A stretch of 64,000 bases of DNA from Burkholderia pseudomultivorans (GCF_001718415.1 NZ_CP013378.1:3720001-3784000), one strand, 5' to 3'; positions 25,094-33,806 are shown, counted from the first letter of the stretch. Program-made: numbers and translations. Notes: a model not told the origin generated them from the letters alone.

Positions 25094-26089
25094 TCACCCC
25101 ATCGCACCAACCAGCTCTTCCGCCTTCAGGTGCGTATAACGCGCCAGCATCCGGATATCCTTGTGACCGCTGATCACCGCTAGTTGGATCGGGTTCATGC
25201 CCAGCCGAGCGTAACGCGTGATCGCCGTATGCCGAAGGTCGTGGAAGCGGAGGTTGTCGAGTTCGCAGCGCTTCGTCAGTCGAGCAAACAGGTGTTTGAG
25301 CGTGTCGGACGTCAGCCGCGAGAAAACGCGTTCCCCGTCCCGCTCGATTGACTCCAGCGCGGCGAGCGCCTTGGATGAAAGCGGTACGTCGCGCGGATGC
25401 CCGTTCTTCGCTTCCCGAATGCGGCAGACGCGCCGCTGCCGGTCGACATCCACCCAGCGCAGACCAATGATTTCGCCAGCCCGCATAGCCGTCGCCAACG
25501 CGAACTCGATGGCCGGTGCCAGGTGCGGATTCATGGACGCTCGCGCGGAAGTCAGCAGCACCACTTCCTCATCGTCTTCCAGAACGCGTTCACGGTGCGG
25601 CGGGCTTTTCGGCCGAGCCACCTTACAGTCCGGGATCGTGCAGCCCCACTCCGTCCGCGCCTTGTTGATCGCTGCAAACAGGAGGTTCATCTCCCGCGCG
25701 CAGGAAGATGGCTTCACCTCTTTCAGGCGATCGTCTCGCCACGCGGCCATCATTGACGGCGATAGATCAGCCAACGGCGTCTTCGAAAAACTCTGTCGCA
25801 ACCAAATGTTGATCTTCAATACCTCGATCCAGCCGCCCTTGTGGTCGTTACAAACCGTATCCCGGTAACGCCGCAGAACGTCCGCGAGGGTGTTCAGGCC
25901 GTTCGGCTTCGGCTTGGCAGGTGTTGGTATTTCCCCACGGTCGAGCGCCGCCTCAGCGGCCCGCATCCACCTTTCCGCATCCCTCTTGTTCTGGAAGGTC
26001 TTCGACTGGGTCGGACAGTTCTTACGGCGAATCTTCGCCTGATATGTTACGTCCCCGTTTTTGGCAACTCGTTTGACGATGGCACCCAT
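25094..26089 (-). CDS. int: Tyrosine-recombinase integrase
   Basis: A 331-aa phage-type integrase. It has an N-terminal AP2-like arm-binding segment (MGAIVKRVAKNGDVTYQAKI), a SAM-like core-binding domain, then the catalytic domain with Arg in ATAMRAGEIIGLRW, Lys in REAKNGHPRDVPLS, the HxxR of RFHDLRHTAITRYA, His in SGHKDIR and the Tyr nucleophile in MLARYTHLKAEE. All catalytic residues are present, so it should be active. The start at 26089 was chosen because the longer frame to 26353 translates the attR tRNA sequence. It lies 67 bp from attR and should drive integration at the tRNA-Val 3' end. Confidence 0.95.
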   Translation of the reverse strand: MGAIVKRVAKNGDVTYQAKIRRKNCPTQSKTFQNKRDAERWMRAAEAALDRGEIPTPAKPKPNGLNTLADVLRRYRDTVCNDHKGGWIEVLKINIWLRQSFSKTPLADLSPSMMAAWRDDRLKEVKPSSCAREMNLLFAAINKARTEWGCTIPDCKVARPKSPPHRERVLEDDEEVVLLTSARASMNPHLAPAIEFALATAMRAGEIIGLRWVDVDRQRRVCRIREAKNGHPRDVPLSSKALAALESIERDGERVFSRLTSDTLKHLFARLTKRCELDNLRFHDLRHTAITRYARLGMNPIQLAVISGHKDIRMLARYTHLKAEELVGAMG

Positions 26090-26156
26090 GACTTTGCGTC
26101 CCGTATGAGTCCCTCGGGCGCAAAAACTGGCGGAGAAGCCCGCCGCTATTGGGTCT

Positions 26157-26218
26157 AGCACTGCCTTCACACGGCAGGGGTCACTGGTTCGATCCCAGTA
26201 CCGCCCACCAAAGAATTC
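26157..26218. repeat. attR: 62-bp direct repeat (tRNA-Val 3' fragment)
   Basis: Identical to 8020-8081. It holds only the 3' part of the tRNA (from the anticodon arm), lacks the acceptor 5' strand and D-arm, and is not a functional tRNA gene. It marks the right end of the element. Confidence 0.93.
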
Positions 26219-26220
26219 GA

Positions 26221-26252
26221 AGGCCTGCGTCTCACGACGCAGGCCTTTTTCA
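26221..26252 (+). terminator. Original tRNA-Val terminator, displaced by the element
   Basis: AGGCCTGCGTC, loop TCAC, GACGCAGGCCT, then a T-run (TTTTTCATTT): a strong intrinsic terminator. It directly follows attR, so before integration it ended the tRNA-Val transcript. Confidence 0.9.
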
Positions 26253-26489
26253 TTTCCGGTCTCCCCTTCCCGTCGATCGACGTCCGCACGCCTCAAACGT
26301 GCATTCGCGACATCCGCCCCTCCTCGTAATCGCCGGTAACGATTTCGTAACATCGCCCCGATATCGGCTGACTAGAATCGACCCGCAAATAACGGCCGAC
26401 CGAGGCGGCGCCGGCTCCCAGTCAATACCAACAGGACGAGTGGACAGGAACACGCATCGCGTGTCCGGTTCGCACCGTTCCGACTGCCC

Positions 26490-27029
26490 ATGACAACGTC
26501 CAACTCACATACGCTGTGGCTGACCGGCCTGAGCGGCGCCGGCAAATCCACGCTGTCGCGCGAAGTCGCCGCGCATCTGCGCATGCACGCCATCCCGGTC
26601 TGCATCCTCGACGGCGACGAATTGCGCTCGGGCGTCTCGCCCGATCTCGGCTTCCGACGCGAGGATCGCGCCGAAAACTGCCGGCGCACCGCCGAAATCG
26701 CGAAGCTGCTGAACAGCCAGGGCATCACGGCCGTCGTCGCGCTGATCTCGCCGTACGCGGCGGACCGGCAACTGGCGCGCGAGATCGTCGGCGACGAGCG
26801 CTTCGTCGAGATCTATCTGAAGACCGACATCGCGACCTGCTCCGCGCGCGATCCGAAGCGGCTCTACGCCAGCGCGATGACGGGCCAGACGCGTCAGTTC
26901 ACCGGCATCTCCGATCCATACGAGGCGCCCGTATCGCCCGATCTCGTCGTCGAGACGGGCGCGATGTCGATCGCCGATTCCGTCGCGCGCATCGTCGCGT
27001 TCGACCGGCAGCGCTTCGCCTGTCTGTAG
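26490..27029 (+). CDS. cysC: Adenylylsulfate (APS) kinase, stand-alone
   Basis: A 179-aa APS kinase that phosphorylates APS to PAPS. Walker [10 protein letters not shown] is at about residues 12-20, followed by LDGDELRSGVSPDLGF, RAENCRRTAEIAKLL, ISPYAADRQLARE and a TGISDPYEAPVSPDLVVET C-terminus. The length is that of free-standing CysC. A second APS kinase domain exists in this window, fused to CysN (53463-55379). It is convergent with the polyamine operon and has no sulfate genes beside it. The region upstream (26253-26489) should hold its promoter. Confidence 0.92.
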   Translation: MTTSNSHTLWLTGLSGAGKSTLSREVAAHLRMHAIPVCILDGDELRSGVSPDLGFRREDRAENCRRTAEIAKLLNSQGITAVVALISPYAADRQLAREIVGDERFVEIYLKTDIATCSARDPKRLYASAMTGQTRQFTGISDPYEAPVSPDLVVETGAMSIADSVARIVAFDRQRFACL

Positions 27030-27070
27030 CCGCGGCCCGCACGCGGCGACGCAACCGCCGGCGGCCGACG

Positions 27071-28504
27071 TCACGCCGCGCCGCCGATCCGCTGCGCCGT
27101 CGCGTCGAACGCGCGCTTCGCCTTGTCGACGATCTCGTCGATCTCCTCCTTGCCGATCACGAGCGGCGGCGACAGCAGCATGCGGTCGCCGGTCGCGCGC
27201 ATGATCAGGTTGCCGTTGAAGCAGAAGTCGCGGCAGATCGTGCCGATATCGACGCCTGCATCGAAGCGCGTGCGCCGCTGCCGGTCGCGCGCGAGCTGAA
27301 CGCCTGCGACCAGCCCCGCGCCGGCAATCTCGCCGACGATCGGATGATCGCCGAGCGCCTCCGCCAGCCGCCGCTGGAAATACGGTCCGGTCTCCTGCTT
27401 CACGCGCGCCACGATCCCTTCGTCGCGCAGCAGCTTCAGGTTCGCGACCGCGACCGCGGCCGCCACCGGATGCCCCGAGTACGTGAGGCCGTGGTTGAAT
27501 TCGCCGTTGTCGATGATCGGCCGCGCGATGCGTTCGTGGATGCCGACCGCGCCCATCGGGATATAGCCCGAAGTCAGGCCCTTGGCCATCGTGATCAGGT
27601 CCGGCTCGAAGCCGAAGTGCTGGTGCGCGAACCATTCGCCGGTGCGCCCGAACCCGCCGATCACTTCGTCGGCGACCAGCAGGATGTCGTACTTGCGGCA
27701 GATCCGTTCGATCTCCGGCCAGTACGTCGACGGCGGGAAGATCACGCCGCCCGCGCCCTGGAACGGCTCGCCGATGAACGCCGCGACGTTCTCCGCGCCG
27801 AGTTCGAGGATCTTCGCCTCGAGCTGCTGCGCACGCGCGAGGCCGAACGCCTCGGGCGTCTCGCCCGGCTGCGCCTCGCCGAAGAAATACGGCTGGTCGA
27901 TATGCACGATGTTCTCGACCTTCGACGGCATCTGCTCGTGCATGTAGCCCATCCCGCCGAGCGTGCCGCCGGCGATCGTCGAGCCGTGATAGCCGTTGCG
28001 GCGCGAGATCACGTATTTCTTCTGCGGCTTGCCCTGCACGCGCCAGTACTGATGCACGACGCGCAGCACGGTGTCGTTGCCTTCCGAGCCGCTGTTGCAA
28101 TAGAAGAAGTGATTGAAGCCGGCCGGCGTGACTTCCGCGAGCATCGCGGACAGCTCGATCACCGGCGGGTGCGTGGTCTTGAAGAACGTGTTGTAGAACG
28201 GCAGCTCCTGCAGCTGGCGATACGCGGCGTCGGCGAGTTCCTTGCGGCCGTAGCCGACGTTCACGCACCAGAGGCCGGCCATCCCGTCGATGATCTTGTT
28301 GCCTTCCGAGTCCCACAGGTAGACGCCGTCGGCCTTCACGATCACGCGGCTGCCCGCGCGGTTCAGCGCGCCCATGTCCGAGAACGGGTGGATGTGGTGC
28401 GCGGCGTCGAGCGCGCGGTATTCGGCGGTCGAGCGCGCGGCTTGCGTGGCGCGGGCCGCGGGCGCGGCGGGCTGGATCCAGGCAGATTCGTTGCGGTACG
28501 TCAT
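27071..28504 (-). CDS. spuC: Class III aminotransferase, polyamine-type (SpuC-like)
   Basis: A 477-aa PLP-dependent omega-aminotransferase. It contains FYCNSGSEGNDTVLRVVHQY, GYHGSTIAGGTLGG, LLVADEVIGGFGRTGEWFAH (PLP aspartate) and the Schiff-base Lys in ITMAKGLTSGYIPMGA. The sequence and the neighbouring gamma-glutamylpolyamine genes point to putrescine/polyamine transamination to an aminoaldehyde. It is 29 nt downstream of the glutamine-synthetase-like gene in the same minus-strand operon. The exact substrate is inferred. Confidence 0.88.
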   Translation of the reverse strand: MTYRNESAWIQPAAPAARATQAARSTAEYRALDAAHHIHPFSDMGALNRAGSRVIVKADGVYLWDSEGNKIIDGMAGLWCVNVGYGRKELADAAYRQLQELPFYNTFFKTTHPPVIELSAMLAEVTPAGFNHFFYCNSGSEGNDTVLRVVHQYWRVQGKPQKKYVISRRNGYHGSTIAGGTLGGMGYMHEQMPSKVENIVHIDQPYFFGEAQPGETPEAFGLARAQQLEAKILELGAENVAAFIGEPFQGAGGVIFPPSTYWPEIERICRKYDILLVADEVIGGFGRTGEWFAHQHFGFEPDLITMAKGLTSGYIPMGAVGIHERIARPIIDNGEFNHGLTYSGHPVAAAVAVANLKLLRDEGIVARVKQETGPYFQRRLAEALGDHPIVGEIAGAGLVAGVQLARDRQRRTRFDAGVDIGTICRDFCFNGNLIMRATGDRMLLSPPLVIGKEEIDEIVDKAKRAFDATAQRIGGAA

Positions 28505-28533
28505 GTTTCCTCCGTATGGCGGTCGTTGCGCGC

Positions 28534-29871
28534 TTACACGTGCAGCAGCAGATGGCGGCGTTCCCACGAGCTGATCACGCGGAAGAACGCTTCGTATTCG
28601 GTTTCCTTCAGCGCCAGGTACGCCTTCACGAACTTGTCGCCGAGAATGCCGGCCAGCGGCGTGCACGCGGCCATCAGCGAGATGCCCTCCTCGAGATTGC
28701 GCGGCAGCTGGTACGGCAGGTCGTAACCGTCCGATGCGATCGGCTCGGTCGGCGCGAGCTGTTGCGTGAGGCCGAGATAGCCGGCCGCGAGCGTCGCCGC
28801 GAACGCGAGGTACGGATTGCAGTCGACGCCCGGAATCCGGTTCTCGATGCGCCGCGCGACCGGGCTCGACTGCGGGATCCGGAAGCCGACCGTGCGGTTG
28901 TCGTAGCCCCACTGCACGTTGATCGGCGCGGCCATGAAGCGCGACAGCCGGCGGTACGAGTTGATGTACGGCGCGAAGATCGGCATCAGCGCCGGCGTGT
29001 ACTTCTGCAGGCCCGCGAGATAGCTGTGGAACAGCGGCGATACGGCGCCGTCCTCGTCGGCGAACAGGTTGCGGCCGGTGCGTGCATCGGCGAGGCTCTG
29101 GTGGATGTGCATCGCGGAGCCCGGCTCGCCTTCCATCGGCTTGGCCATGAAGGTCGCGTACATGTTGTGGCGCAGCGCGGCCTCGCGCACCGTGCGCTTG
29201 AACAGGAACACCTGGTCGGCCAGCGACAGCGCGTCGCCATGCACGAAGTTGATCTCCATCTGCGCGGCGCCGACTTCGTGGATCAGCGTCTCGATGTCGA
29301 GGCCCTGCATTTCGCAGTACTCGTAGATGTCCTCGAACAGCGGATCGAACTCGTTGACGGCCTCGATCGAATACGACTGACGGCCGGTTTCCGCGCGCCC
29401 CGTGCGGCCGACCGGCGGACGCAGCGGCAGGTCGGGATCGGCGTTCATGTCGACCAGGTAGAACTCGAGTTCGGGCGCGACGACCGGCTTCCAGCCCTTG
29501 GCCTTGTACAGGTCGAGCACGCGGCGCAGCACGTAGCGCGGCGAGATCTCGACGGGCGAGCCGTCGAAGTGCACGCAGTCGTGGATCACCTGTGCGGTTG
29601 GATCGACGGCCCATGGAATCAGGCAGATCGTCGACGGATCGGGCACGCAGACCATGTCGGGATCGGTGACGCCGGTCAGCGTGCCGTCTTCCGGATAGTC
29701 GCCGGTGACGGTCTGCACCATCACGGCCTGCGGCAATCGCATCGATTCGCCGGATTCGAATTTGTTGCGCGGAATGATCTTGCCGCGCGCGATACCGGCC
29801 ATGTCGGGAATGATCGCCTCGACCTCGGTGATGCGATGCTGACGCAGGAATTCGCTCAGTTCGGGTTGCAT
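28534..29871 (-). CDS. puuA: Glutamine-synthetase-like gamma-glutamylpolyamine synthetase
   Basis: A 445-aa GS-fold ligase that should couple glutamate to a polyamine such as putrescine. Visible GS features are the N-terminal beta-grasp, ELEFYLVDMN (metal-binding Glu), AAQMEINFVHGD, PMEGEPGSAMHIHQSLAD (catalytic His/Glu region) and NRIPGVDCNPYLAFAATLAA. It lacks the adenylylation-type C-terminus of GlnA-I. It lies between the SpuC-like and PuuD-like genes, which supports the polyamine assignment over true glutamine synthesis. Confidence 0.88.
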   Translation of the reverse strand: MQPELSEFLRQHRITEVEAIIPDMAGIARGKIIPRNKFESGESMRLPQAVMVQTVTGDYPEDGTLTGVTDPDMVCVPDPSTICLIPWAVDPTAQVIHDCVHFDGSPVEISPRYVLRRVLDLYKAKGWKPVVAPELEFYLVDMNADPDLPLRPPVGRTGRAETGRQSYSIEAVNEFDPLFEDIYEYCEMQGLDIETLIHEVGAAQMEINFVHGDALSLADQVFLFKRTVREAALRHNMYATFMAKPMEGEPGSAMHIHQSLADARTGRNLFADEDGAVSPLFHSYLAGLQKYTPALMPIFAPYINSYRRLSRFMAAPINVQWGYDNRTVGFRIPQSSPVARRIENRIPGVDCNPYLAFAATLAAGYLGLTQQLAPTEPIASDGYDLPYQLPRNLEEGISLMAACTPLAGILGDKFVKAYLALKETEYEAFFRVISSWERRHLLLHV

Positions 29872-29883
29872 GATCGGCCTCTT

Positions 29884-30684
29884 TCAGTCGACGTCGGATG
29901 CGGACGGCGAGTCGCCGCCGGCCGCATGAATGCGATGCGTCATGCGCGCGCGGCACGCCGCGCCGAATGCCGCGAAGATGGCGCGCGACAGCGGCTGCTC
30001 CGCGTAGCGCCACTCGGGATGCCACTGCACGCCCAGCGCGAACGCGCGCGCGCCGCGCACGCTGACGGCCTCGACCAGCCCGTCGGGCGCGCTCGCCTCG
30101 ACGGCGAGCCCCGCGCCGATACGCGCAATGCCCTGGTCGTGCAGCGAATTGACGGTCGCTTCGCGCGCGCCGTGCGCGATCCGCTGCAGCAGCCCGTCGG
30201 CCGCGAACTGCACGACGTGCGCGGGGCCGTACTGCCGCTCGAGCGGATCGTCCAGCCGCTCGCGATGATCGTCGAAGCCCGCGGTCGCATGCAGCCGCTG
30301 ATGCAGCGTGCCGCCGTACGCGACGTTCAGCTCCTGCATGCCGCGGCAGATCGCAAGCACCGGCACGCCCGCGTCGATCGCCGCGCGGATCAGCGGCAGC
30401 GCGGTGGCGTCGCGCGCGGGATCGTGCAGCGTGTCGGGCGCGCTCGTCTCGCCGCCATAGTGATGCGGCTCGACGTTCGAATAGCTGCCGGTCAGCAGCA
30501 GCCCGTCGATCGACGCGACGATCGCATCGTCCGGCTGCCGCGCGCCGAGCGCGGGCAAGACGAACGCGAGCACGCCCGCGCCGTCGATCAGCGCGGCGAG
30601 GTATTTCTCCCCGGCCGTATGGTTCGGATGGGCGCCGCGCATGATGCGGTCGGCGGTGACGGCTACGATCGGGCGCGCCCGCAT
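29884..30684 (-). CDS. puuD: Gamma-glutamyl-GABA hydrolase (class I GATase-like)
   Basis: A 266-aa peptidase C26-type amidase releasing GABA-like product from the gamma-glutamyl conjugate. The catalytic Cys is in VLAICRGMQELNVAYGGTLH (about residue 115), with the His/Glu dyad in GVQWHPEWRY. It is the promoter-proximal gene of puuD-puuA-spuC; the spacing to puuA is 12 nt. The start at 30684 (MRARPIVAVTADRIM) fits the family; the longer frame is shadow sequence. Confidence 0.9.
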   Translation of the reverse strand: MRARPIVAVTADRIMRGAHPNHTAGEKYLAALIDGAGVLAFVLPALGARQPDDAIVASIDGLLLTGSYSNVEPHHYGGETSAPDTLHDPARDATALPLIRAAIDAGVPVLAICRGMQELNVAYGGTLHQRLHATAGFDDHRERLDDPLERQYGPAHVVQFAADGLLQRIAHGAREATVNSLHDQGIARIGAGLAVEASAPDGLVEAVSVRGARAFALGVQWHPEWRYAEQPLSRAIFAAFGAACRARMTHRIHAAGGDSPSASDVD

Positions 30685-31250
30685 GATCGCGTCTCCGGTG
30701 ACGGCGCGACGCACGGCCGCGCGCTGGACAAGGAAAGCCCGCGCCGTGCCGGCATGCACGTCACGCACCGCGTCGCGCACGCACGGACGCTCCGGCCGCC
30801 CCGGCGATGCGGCGGCAGGCGATGCGGACCGGTGTGGAAGCGGAAAGGGACGCTAGGGCAACAACGACGCGCTGCCGTCGCACCGCACCGCGCTCAATAC
30901 GTGCACGGTCGCGAGGTTGAAGCGGCGCAGGCCGCGAGGACAGGCAAGGAAAAAACGAGGCTCGCGCAAACGGGCGGCACGCGTGCCGCGATCAGCATGC
31001 CGGCTCGTCCCGGCCTGACGCGGCGCGCCCGCCGACGGACTTCGGGTCCGGCGTATCGATGGGCTGGCGGCTTTCACGATCGTACTCGACTGGCTGATGA
31101 AGGCAGGACACGTGTCGCGGTCAAGCGGATACGGCGCGCGGCACGTCGGCTGGACATCACGGCACGCCCCGGCGCGGCACGGTTCGGTGCCCCCGCCGAT
31201 GCGTATGTGACGACTCCCTGACATTCAGCTTATATCACCTAAAAATTGCG

Positions 31251-31268
31251 TCAAATTTTCAGGTACCG
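31251..31268. promoter_or_regulatory. AT-rich dyad, possible operator/promoter for puuD operon
   Basis: AAAATT and AATTTT flank GCGTCA exactly 6-6-6, in an otherwise very GC-rich gap. On the minus strand it overlaps TTGACG. Its distance from puuD (about 570 bp) is long, so the assignment is tentative. Confidence 0.3.
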
Positions 31269-31380
31269 ATCGCGGCATCGGGCAGACGAAAAAAATGGCA
31301 TCGATCCAGACGAATCGATGCCGTTTTGTGCGCTGCGGTCGCACAGGCGCAAAGCGCCCGCGCGCCGCCCCGCACCGTTT

Positions 31381-31406
31381 CGCCGCGCCGCCGCAACGGC
31401 GCGGCG
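31381..31406 (-). terminator. GC stem-loop after hutG
   Basis: CGCCGCGCCG pairs perfectly with CGGCGCGGCG over a 6-nt loop, 6 bp past the hutG stop codon on the minus strand. No U-tract follows, so it may stabilise the 3' end or support factor-assisted termination. Confidence 0.45.
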
Positions 31407-31412
31407 CGATGC

Positions 31413-32210
31413 TCAACGATGCGCGAGCGCGGTTTCGACGAGCGTCTGCAGCAGCGGCGCGACCCGCGCCGCCCGCGCTTCGTCGTAGGCGTACGGACGC
31501 GTTTCTTCCATGTAGGTGATCTGCGACAGTTCGAGTTGCACGGCCTGCACGCCGCTGGCGGGCACGCCGTAGTGGCGCGTGATGTAGCCGCCCTTGAAGC
31601 GCCCGTTCGCGACGGCCGTGTAGCCGCCGTGTTCGAGCACGCGCGCGGCAAGCGCTTCGGCGAGGCCAGGTGCGGCGCTCGCGCCGCTCGACGTGCCGAA
31701 GTTGAAGTCCGGCAGGCGGCCTTCGAAGAAGCGCGGCACATGCGAACGGATCGAATGCGCCTCCCAGACGAGCACGCGGCCGTGCTCGCGCTTCAGCCGC
31801 TCGATTTCGCGTTGCAGCGCGTCGTGATACGGCAGCCAGTAGCGATCGCGGCGGCGCATGATCTCGTCGTTGTCGGGCAGTGCGCCGGCCGGATACAGCG
31901 GCGCCTTGTCGAACGTGTCGACCGGCACGAGGCCCGTCGTGTCCTGCCCCGGATACAGGTTCTCGTTGTCGGGCGGTCGGTTCAGGTCGACGACGTAGCG
32001 CGCGTGCGACGGCACGAGGATCGACGCGCCGAGCGTCGCCGCGAACCCGTACAGGCGTTCGAGGTGCCAGTCGCAGTCGTCGACGAAGCGCGCGTCGGGC
32101 GTCATCGTCGCGGCGATGTCGTCGGGGATGTAGGTGCCTGCGTGCGGAATCGAGATCAGCAGCGGCAGCGTGCCCTGCTTCAGCGTGAATACAGCCGGTT
32201 GTTCAGTCAT
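31413..32210 (-). CDS. hutG: N-formylglutamate deformylase
   Basis: A 265-aa amidohydrolase for the last step of histidine degradation in the HutF route (N-formylglutamate to glutamate and formate). It contains the metal-binding LLISIPHAGTYIPDDI near the N-terminus, VVDLNRPPDNENLYPGQDTT, and VWEAHSIRSHVPRFFEGRLP. It is the last gene of the hut operon, 59 nt after hutF, and its co-occurrence with hutF is diagnostic of the five-step pathway. Confidence 0.95.
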   Translation of the reverse strand: MTEQPAVFTLKQGTLPLLISIPHAGTYIPDDIAATMTPDARFVDDCDWHLERLYGFAATLGASILVPSHARYVVDLNRPPDNENLYPGQDTTGLVPVDTFDKAPLYPAGALPDNDEIMRRRDRYWLPYHDALQREIERLKREHGRVLVWEAHSIRSHVPRFFEGRLPDFNFGTSSGASAAPGLAEALAARVLEHGGYTAVANGRFKGGYITRHYGVPASGVQAVQLELSQITYMEETRPYAYDEARAARVAPLLQTLVETALAHR

Positions 32211-32269
32211 GTCGCATCACCGTAGAAGTCGAGCGGCGCACGCGTGCGGCGTGCGCCGGTTGCCGCGCG

Positions 32270-33646
32270 TCAGCGCAGCAGTTGCGCCAGCGCGGCGCGG
32301 TAATCGGCATACGCGGCGGCTTCGTCGCGATGGCGGCGGCCGCTCACGACGCGCTCGCCGCCCGTATAGACGTCGAGCACCGGCGTGTCGCCGTGCTCGG
32401 CGAACACCGCGCCCGACAGCCAGGCCGCGCTGTCGTGTTCGGCGATCGCCGGGTGGTCGGGATCGAGCACCAGCCAGTCGGCGCGGCACCCTTCGCGCAG
32501 CGCGCCGATGCGCCGCCCGCTCGCCTGCGCGCCGCCCGCGAGCGACGCATCGAACAGACGGTCCGCGACGCGGGCCTGCGTCTCGCTCGCGAGCACGTTG
32601 CGCGCGCGGTGCACGAGCCGCTGCCCGTATTCGAGCAGGCGCAGCTCCGCGCGCCAGTCGACCGATGCGTGGCTGTCGGAGCCGATGCCGATCACGCCGC
32701 CGTGCGCGAGATAGTCGACGGCCGGGAATACGCCGTCGCCGAGATTCGCCTCGGTCGTCAGGCACAGGCCGGCCACCGCGCGACGCTTCGCGAGCGCCTG
32801 CGTCTCGGCCGCGTCGATGTGCGTCGCATGCACGAGGCACCAGCGCGCATCGACGTCAAAGCGGTCGAGCAGCCACTGCACGGGACGCGCGCCGTAGGCG
32901 CGCACGCAGTCGTCGACCTCGGCCGTCTGTTCGGCGATATGGATATGCACGGGCGCATCGTCGGGCAGGCCGTCGAGCAGCACGCGCAGTCCGTTTTCCG
33001 ACACCGCGCGCAGCGAATGCGGCGCGACGCCGTAGCGCAGCCCGCCATGTTCGGGCGCGGCGCGGCGCATCGCGTCGAGCAGTTCGAGCAGGCCGTCGGG
33101 CGTGTTGATGAAGCGGCGCTGGTCGTCGCGCGGCGGCTTGTTGCCGAAGCCGGCGAACTGGTACGACACGGGCAGCATCGTGATGCCGATGCCGGCCGCG
33201 CGCGCGGCACCGACGACGCGCGTGCCGAGTTCGGCGAGTTGCGGATAGCGCGAGCCGTCCTGCGCGTGATGCACGTAATGGAATTCGCAGACCGACGTGT
33301 AGCCGCACTTGAGCATCTCGACGTACAGCCAGCGTGCGATCGCCGCGAGCGCATCGGGCGTGATCTTCAGCGCGAAGCGGTACATCAGGTCACGCCAGCT
33401 CCAGAAGCTGTCGGCGGGATTCGCGCGGTATTCGGTGAGCCCCGCCATCGCGCGCTGGAAGGCATGCGAGTGCAGGTTCGGCATGCCGGGCAGCACGGGC
33501 CCGGCCGCGCGCGCGACACCTGCCGGCGCGTCGCTGTCGGGCGTCACGTCGGTCAGCGTGCCGTTCGCGTCCCAGCGCAGCAGCACGTTGCGGCGCCAGC
33601 CATCGGGCAGATACGCATGGTCCGCGAACAATATCGAATCGATCAT
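32270..33646 (-). CDS. hutF: Formimidoylglutamate deiminase
   Basis: A 458-aa zinc amidohydrolase-superfamily enzyme converting N-formimino-glutamate to N-formylglutamate and ammonia. Metal ligands are in LPGMPNLHSHAFQRAMAGL, further His residues in DDAPVHIHIAEQTAEVDDC and WCLVHATHIDAAE, and the catalytic Asp in GVIGIGSDSHASVDWRAE. It is separated from hutI upstream by three hairpin repeats (33660-33806). Confidence 0.95.
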   Translation of the reverse strand: MIDSILFADHAYLPDGWRRNVLLRWDANGTLTDVTPDSDAPAGVARAAGPVLPGMPNLHSHAFQRAMAGLTEYRANPADSFWSWRDLMYRFALKITPDALAAIARWLYVEMLKCGYTSVCEFHYVHHAQDGSRYPQLAELGTRVVGAARAAGIGITMLPVSYQFAGFGNKPPRDDQRRFINTPDGLLELLDAMRRAAPEHGGLRYGVAPHSLRAVSENGLRVLLDGLPDDAPVHIHIAEQTAEVDDCVRAYGARPVQWLLDRFDVDARWCLVHATHIDAAETQALAKRRAVAGLCLTTEANLGDGVFPAVDYLAHGGVIGIGSDSHASVDWRAELRLLEYGQRLVHRARNVLASETQARVADRLFDASLAGGAQASGRRIGALREGCRADWLVLDPDHPAIAEHDSAAWLSGAVFAEHGDTPVLDVYTGGERVVSGRRHRDEAAAYADYRAALAQLLR

Positions 33647-33659
33647 CGTGAGTCCTTTG

Positions 33660-33806
33660 TCGGTCTGACTTGGCGCTTTAGCGCCTAGTCAGACCCCATG
33701 CAAAGCTGTCGGTCGGACCTGGCGCTTCAGCGCTTAGTCCGGCCCCATGCAAAGCTGTCGACCGGACTTGGCGCTTCAGTACCTAGCCCGGCCCCATGCA
33801 AAACCA
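33660..33806. repeat. Three tandem 49-bp hairpin repeats between hutI and hutF
   Basis: Units at 33660-33708, 33709-33757 and 33758-33806. Each holds a dyad around TGGCGCTTYAG (for example GTCTGACT mirrored by AGTCAGAC in unit 1) and ends CCCCATGCAAA. Arm bases change in compensating pairs between units (GTCTGAC/GTCAGAC, GTCGGAC/GTCCGGC, ACCGGAC/GCCCGGC), suggesting selection for the RNA or DNA stem. The array exactly fills the gap from 14 bp before hutF to the hutI stop codon. Confidence 0.85.

Larger units (their letters stand above)
8020..26218. mobile_element. Integrated phage-satellite-like element in tRNA-Val
   Basis: The element is bounded by perfect 62-bp direct repeats (8020-8081, 26157-26218) and carries a tyrosine integrase at its right end. 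One module is tail-like (tape measure and chaperone-like genes, minus strand). The other is a replication module (VapE/SF3-like helicase beside ten TCTAAG iterons, plus strand). A ParA-like/HEPN pair sits next to the integrase. I recognise no capsid, portal, head protease, large terminase or lysis genes. That gene content, size (about 18.1 kb) and tRNA-3'-end site fit a phage satellite (PICI- or P4-like in concept) better than a full prophage; a decayed prophage is the alternative. An IS2-group element has inserted near its left end. Confidence 0.8.
30685..31412. other. 728-bp noncoding stretch upstream of puuD
   Basis: I see no convincing gene here; frames crossing it are GC-rich shadows. 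Near its left part nothing stands out. At 31251-31268 there is an AT-rich dyad (AAAATT-GCGTCA-AATTTT), which on the minus strand contains TTGACG followed by TATAAG-like sequence, a possible promoter for the puuD operon with a long leader. At 31381-31406 a 10-bp perfect stem (CGCCGCGCCG/CGGCGCGGCG) just past the hutG stop may end the hut transcript, although it lacks a U-run. Confidence 0.5.

Noticed and set aside
26157..26218. A second tRNA-Val gene
   Set aside because: It lacks the 5' acceptor strand and D-arm and is only the attachment-site copy.
26090..26353. N-terminal extension of the integrase frame
   Set aside because: This part of the frame translates the tRNA-Val 3' fragment of attR and the displaced terminator (the well-known WDRTSDPCR-type artefact). 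The integrase-like sequence begins at 26089.
33660..33806. CRISPR array
   Set aside because: The three units are contiguous with no unique spacers and form hairpins; no cas genes are near.
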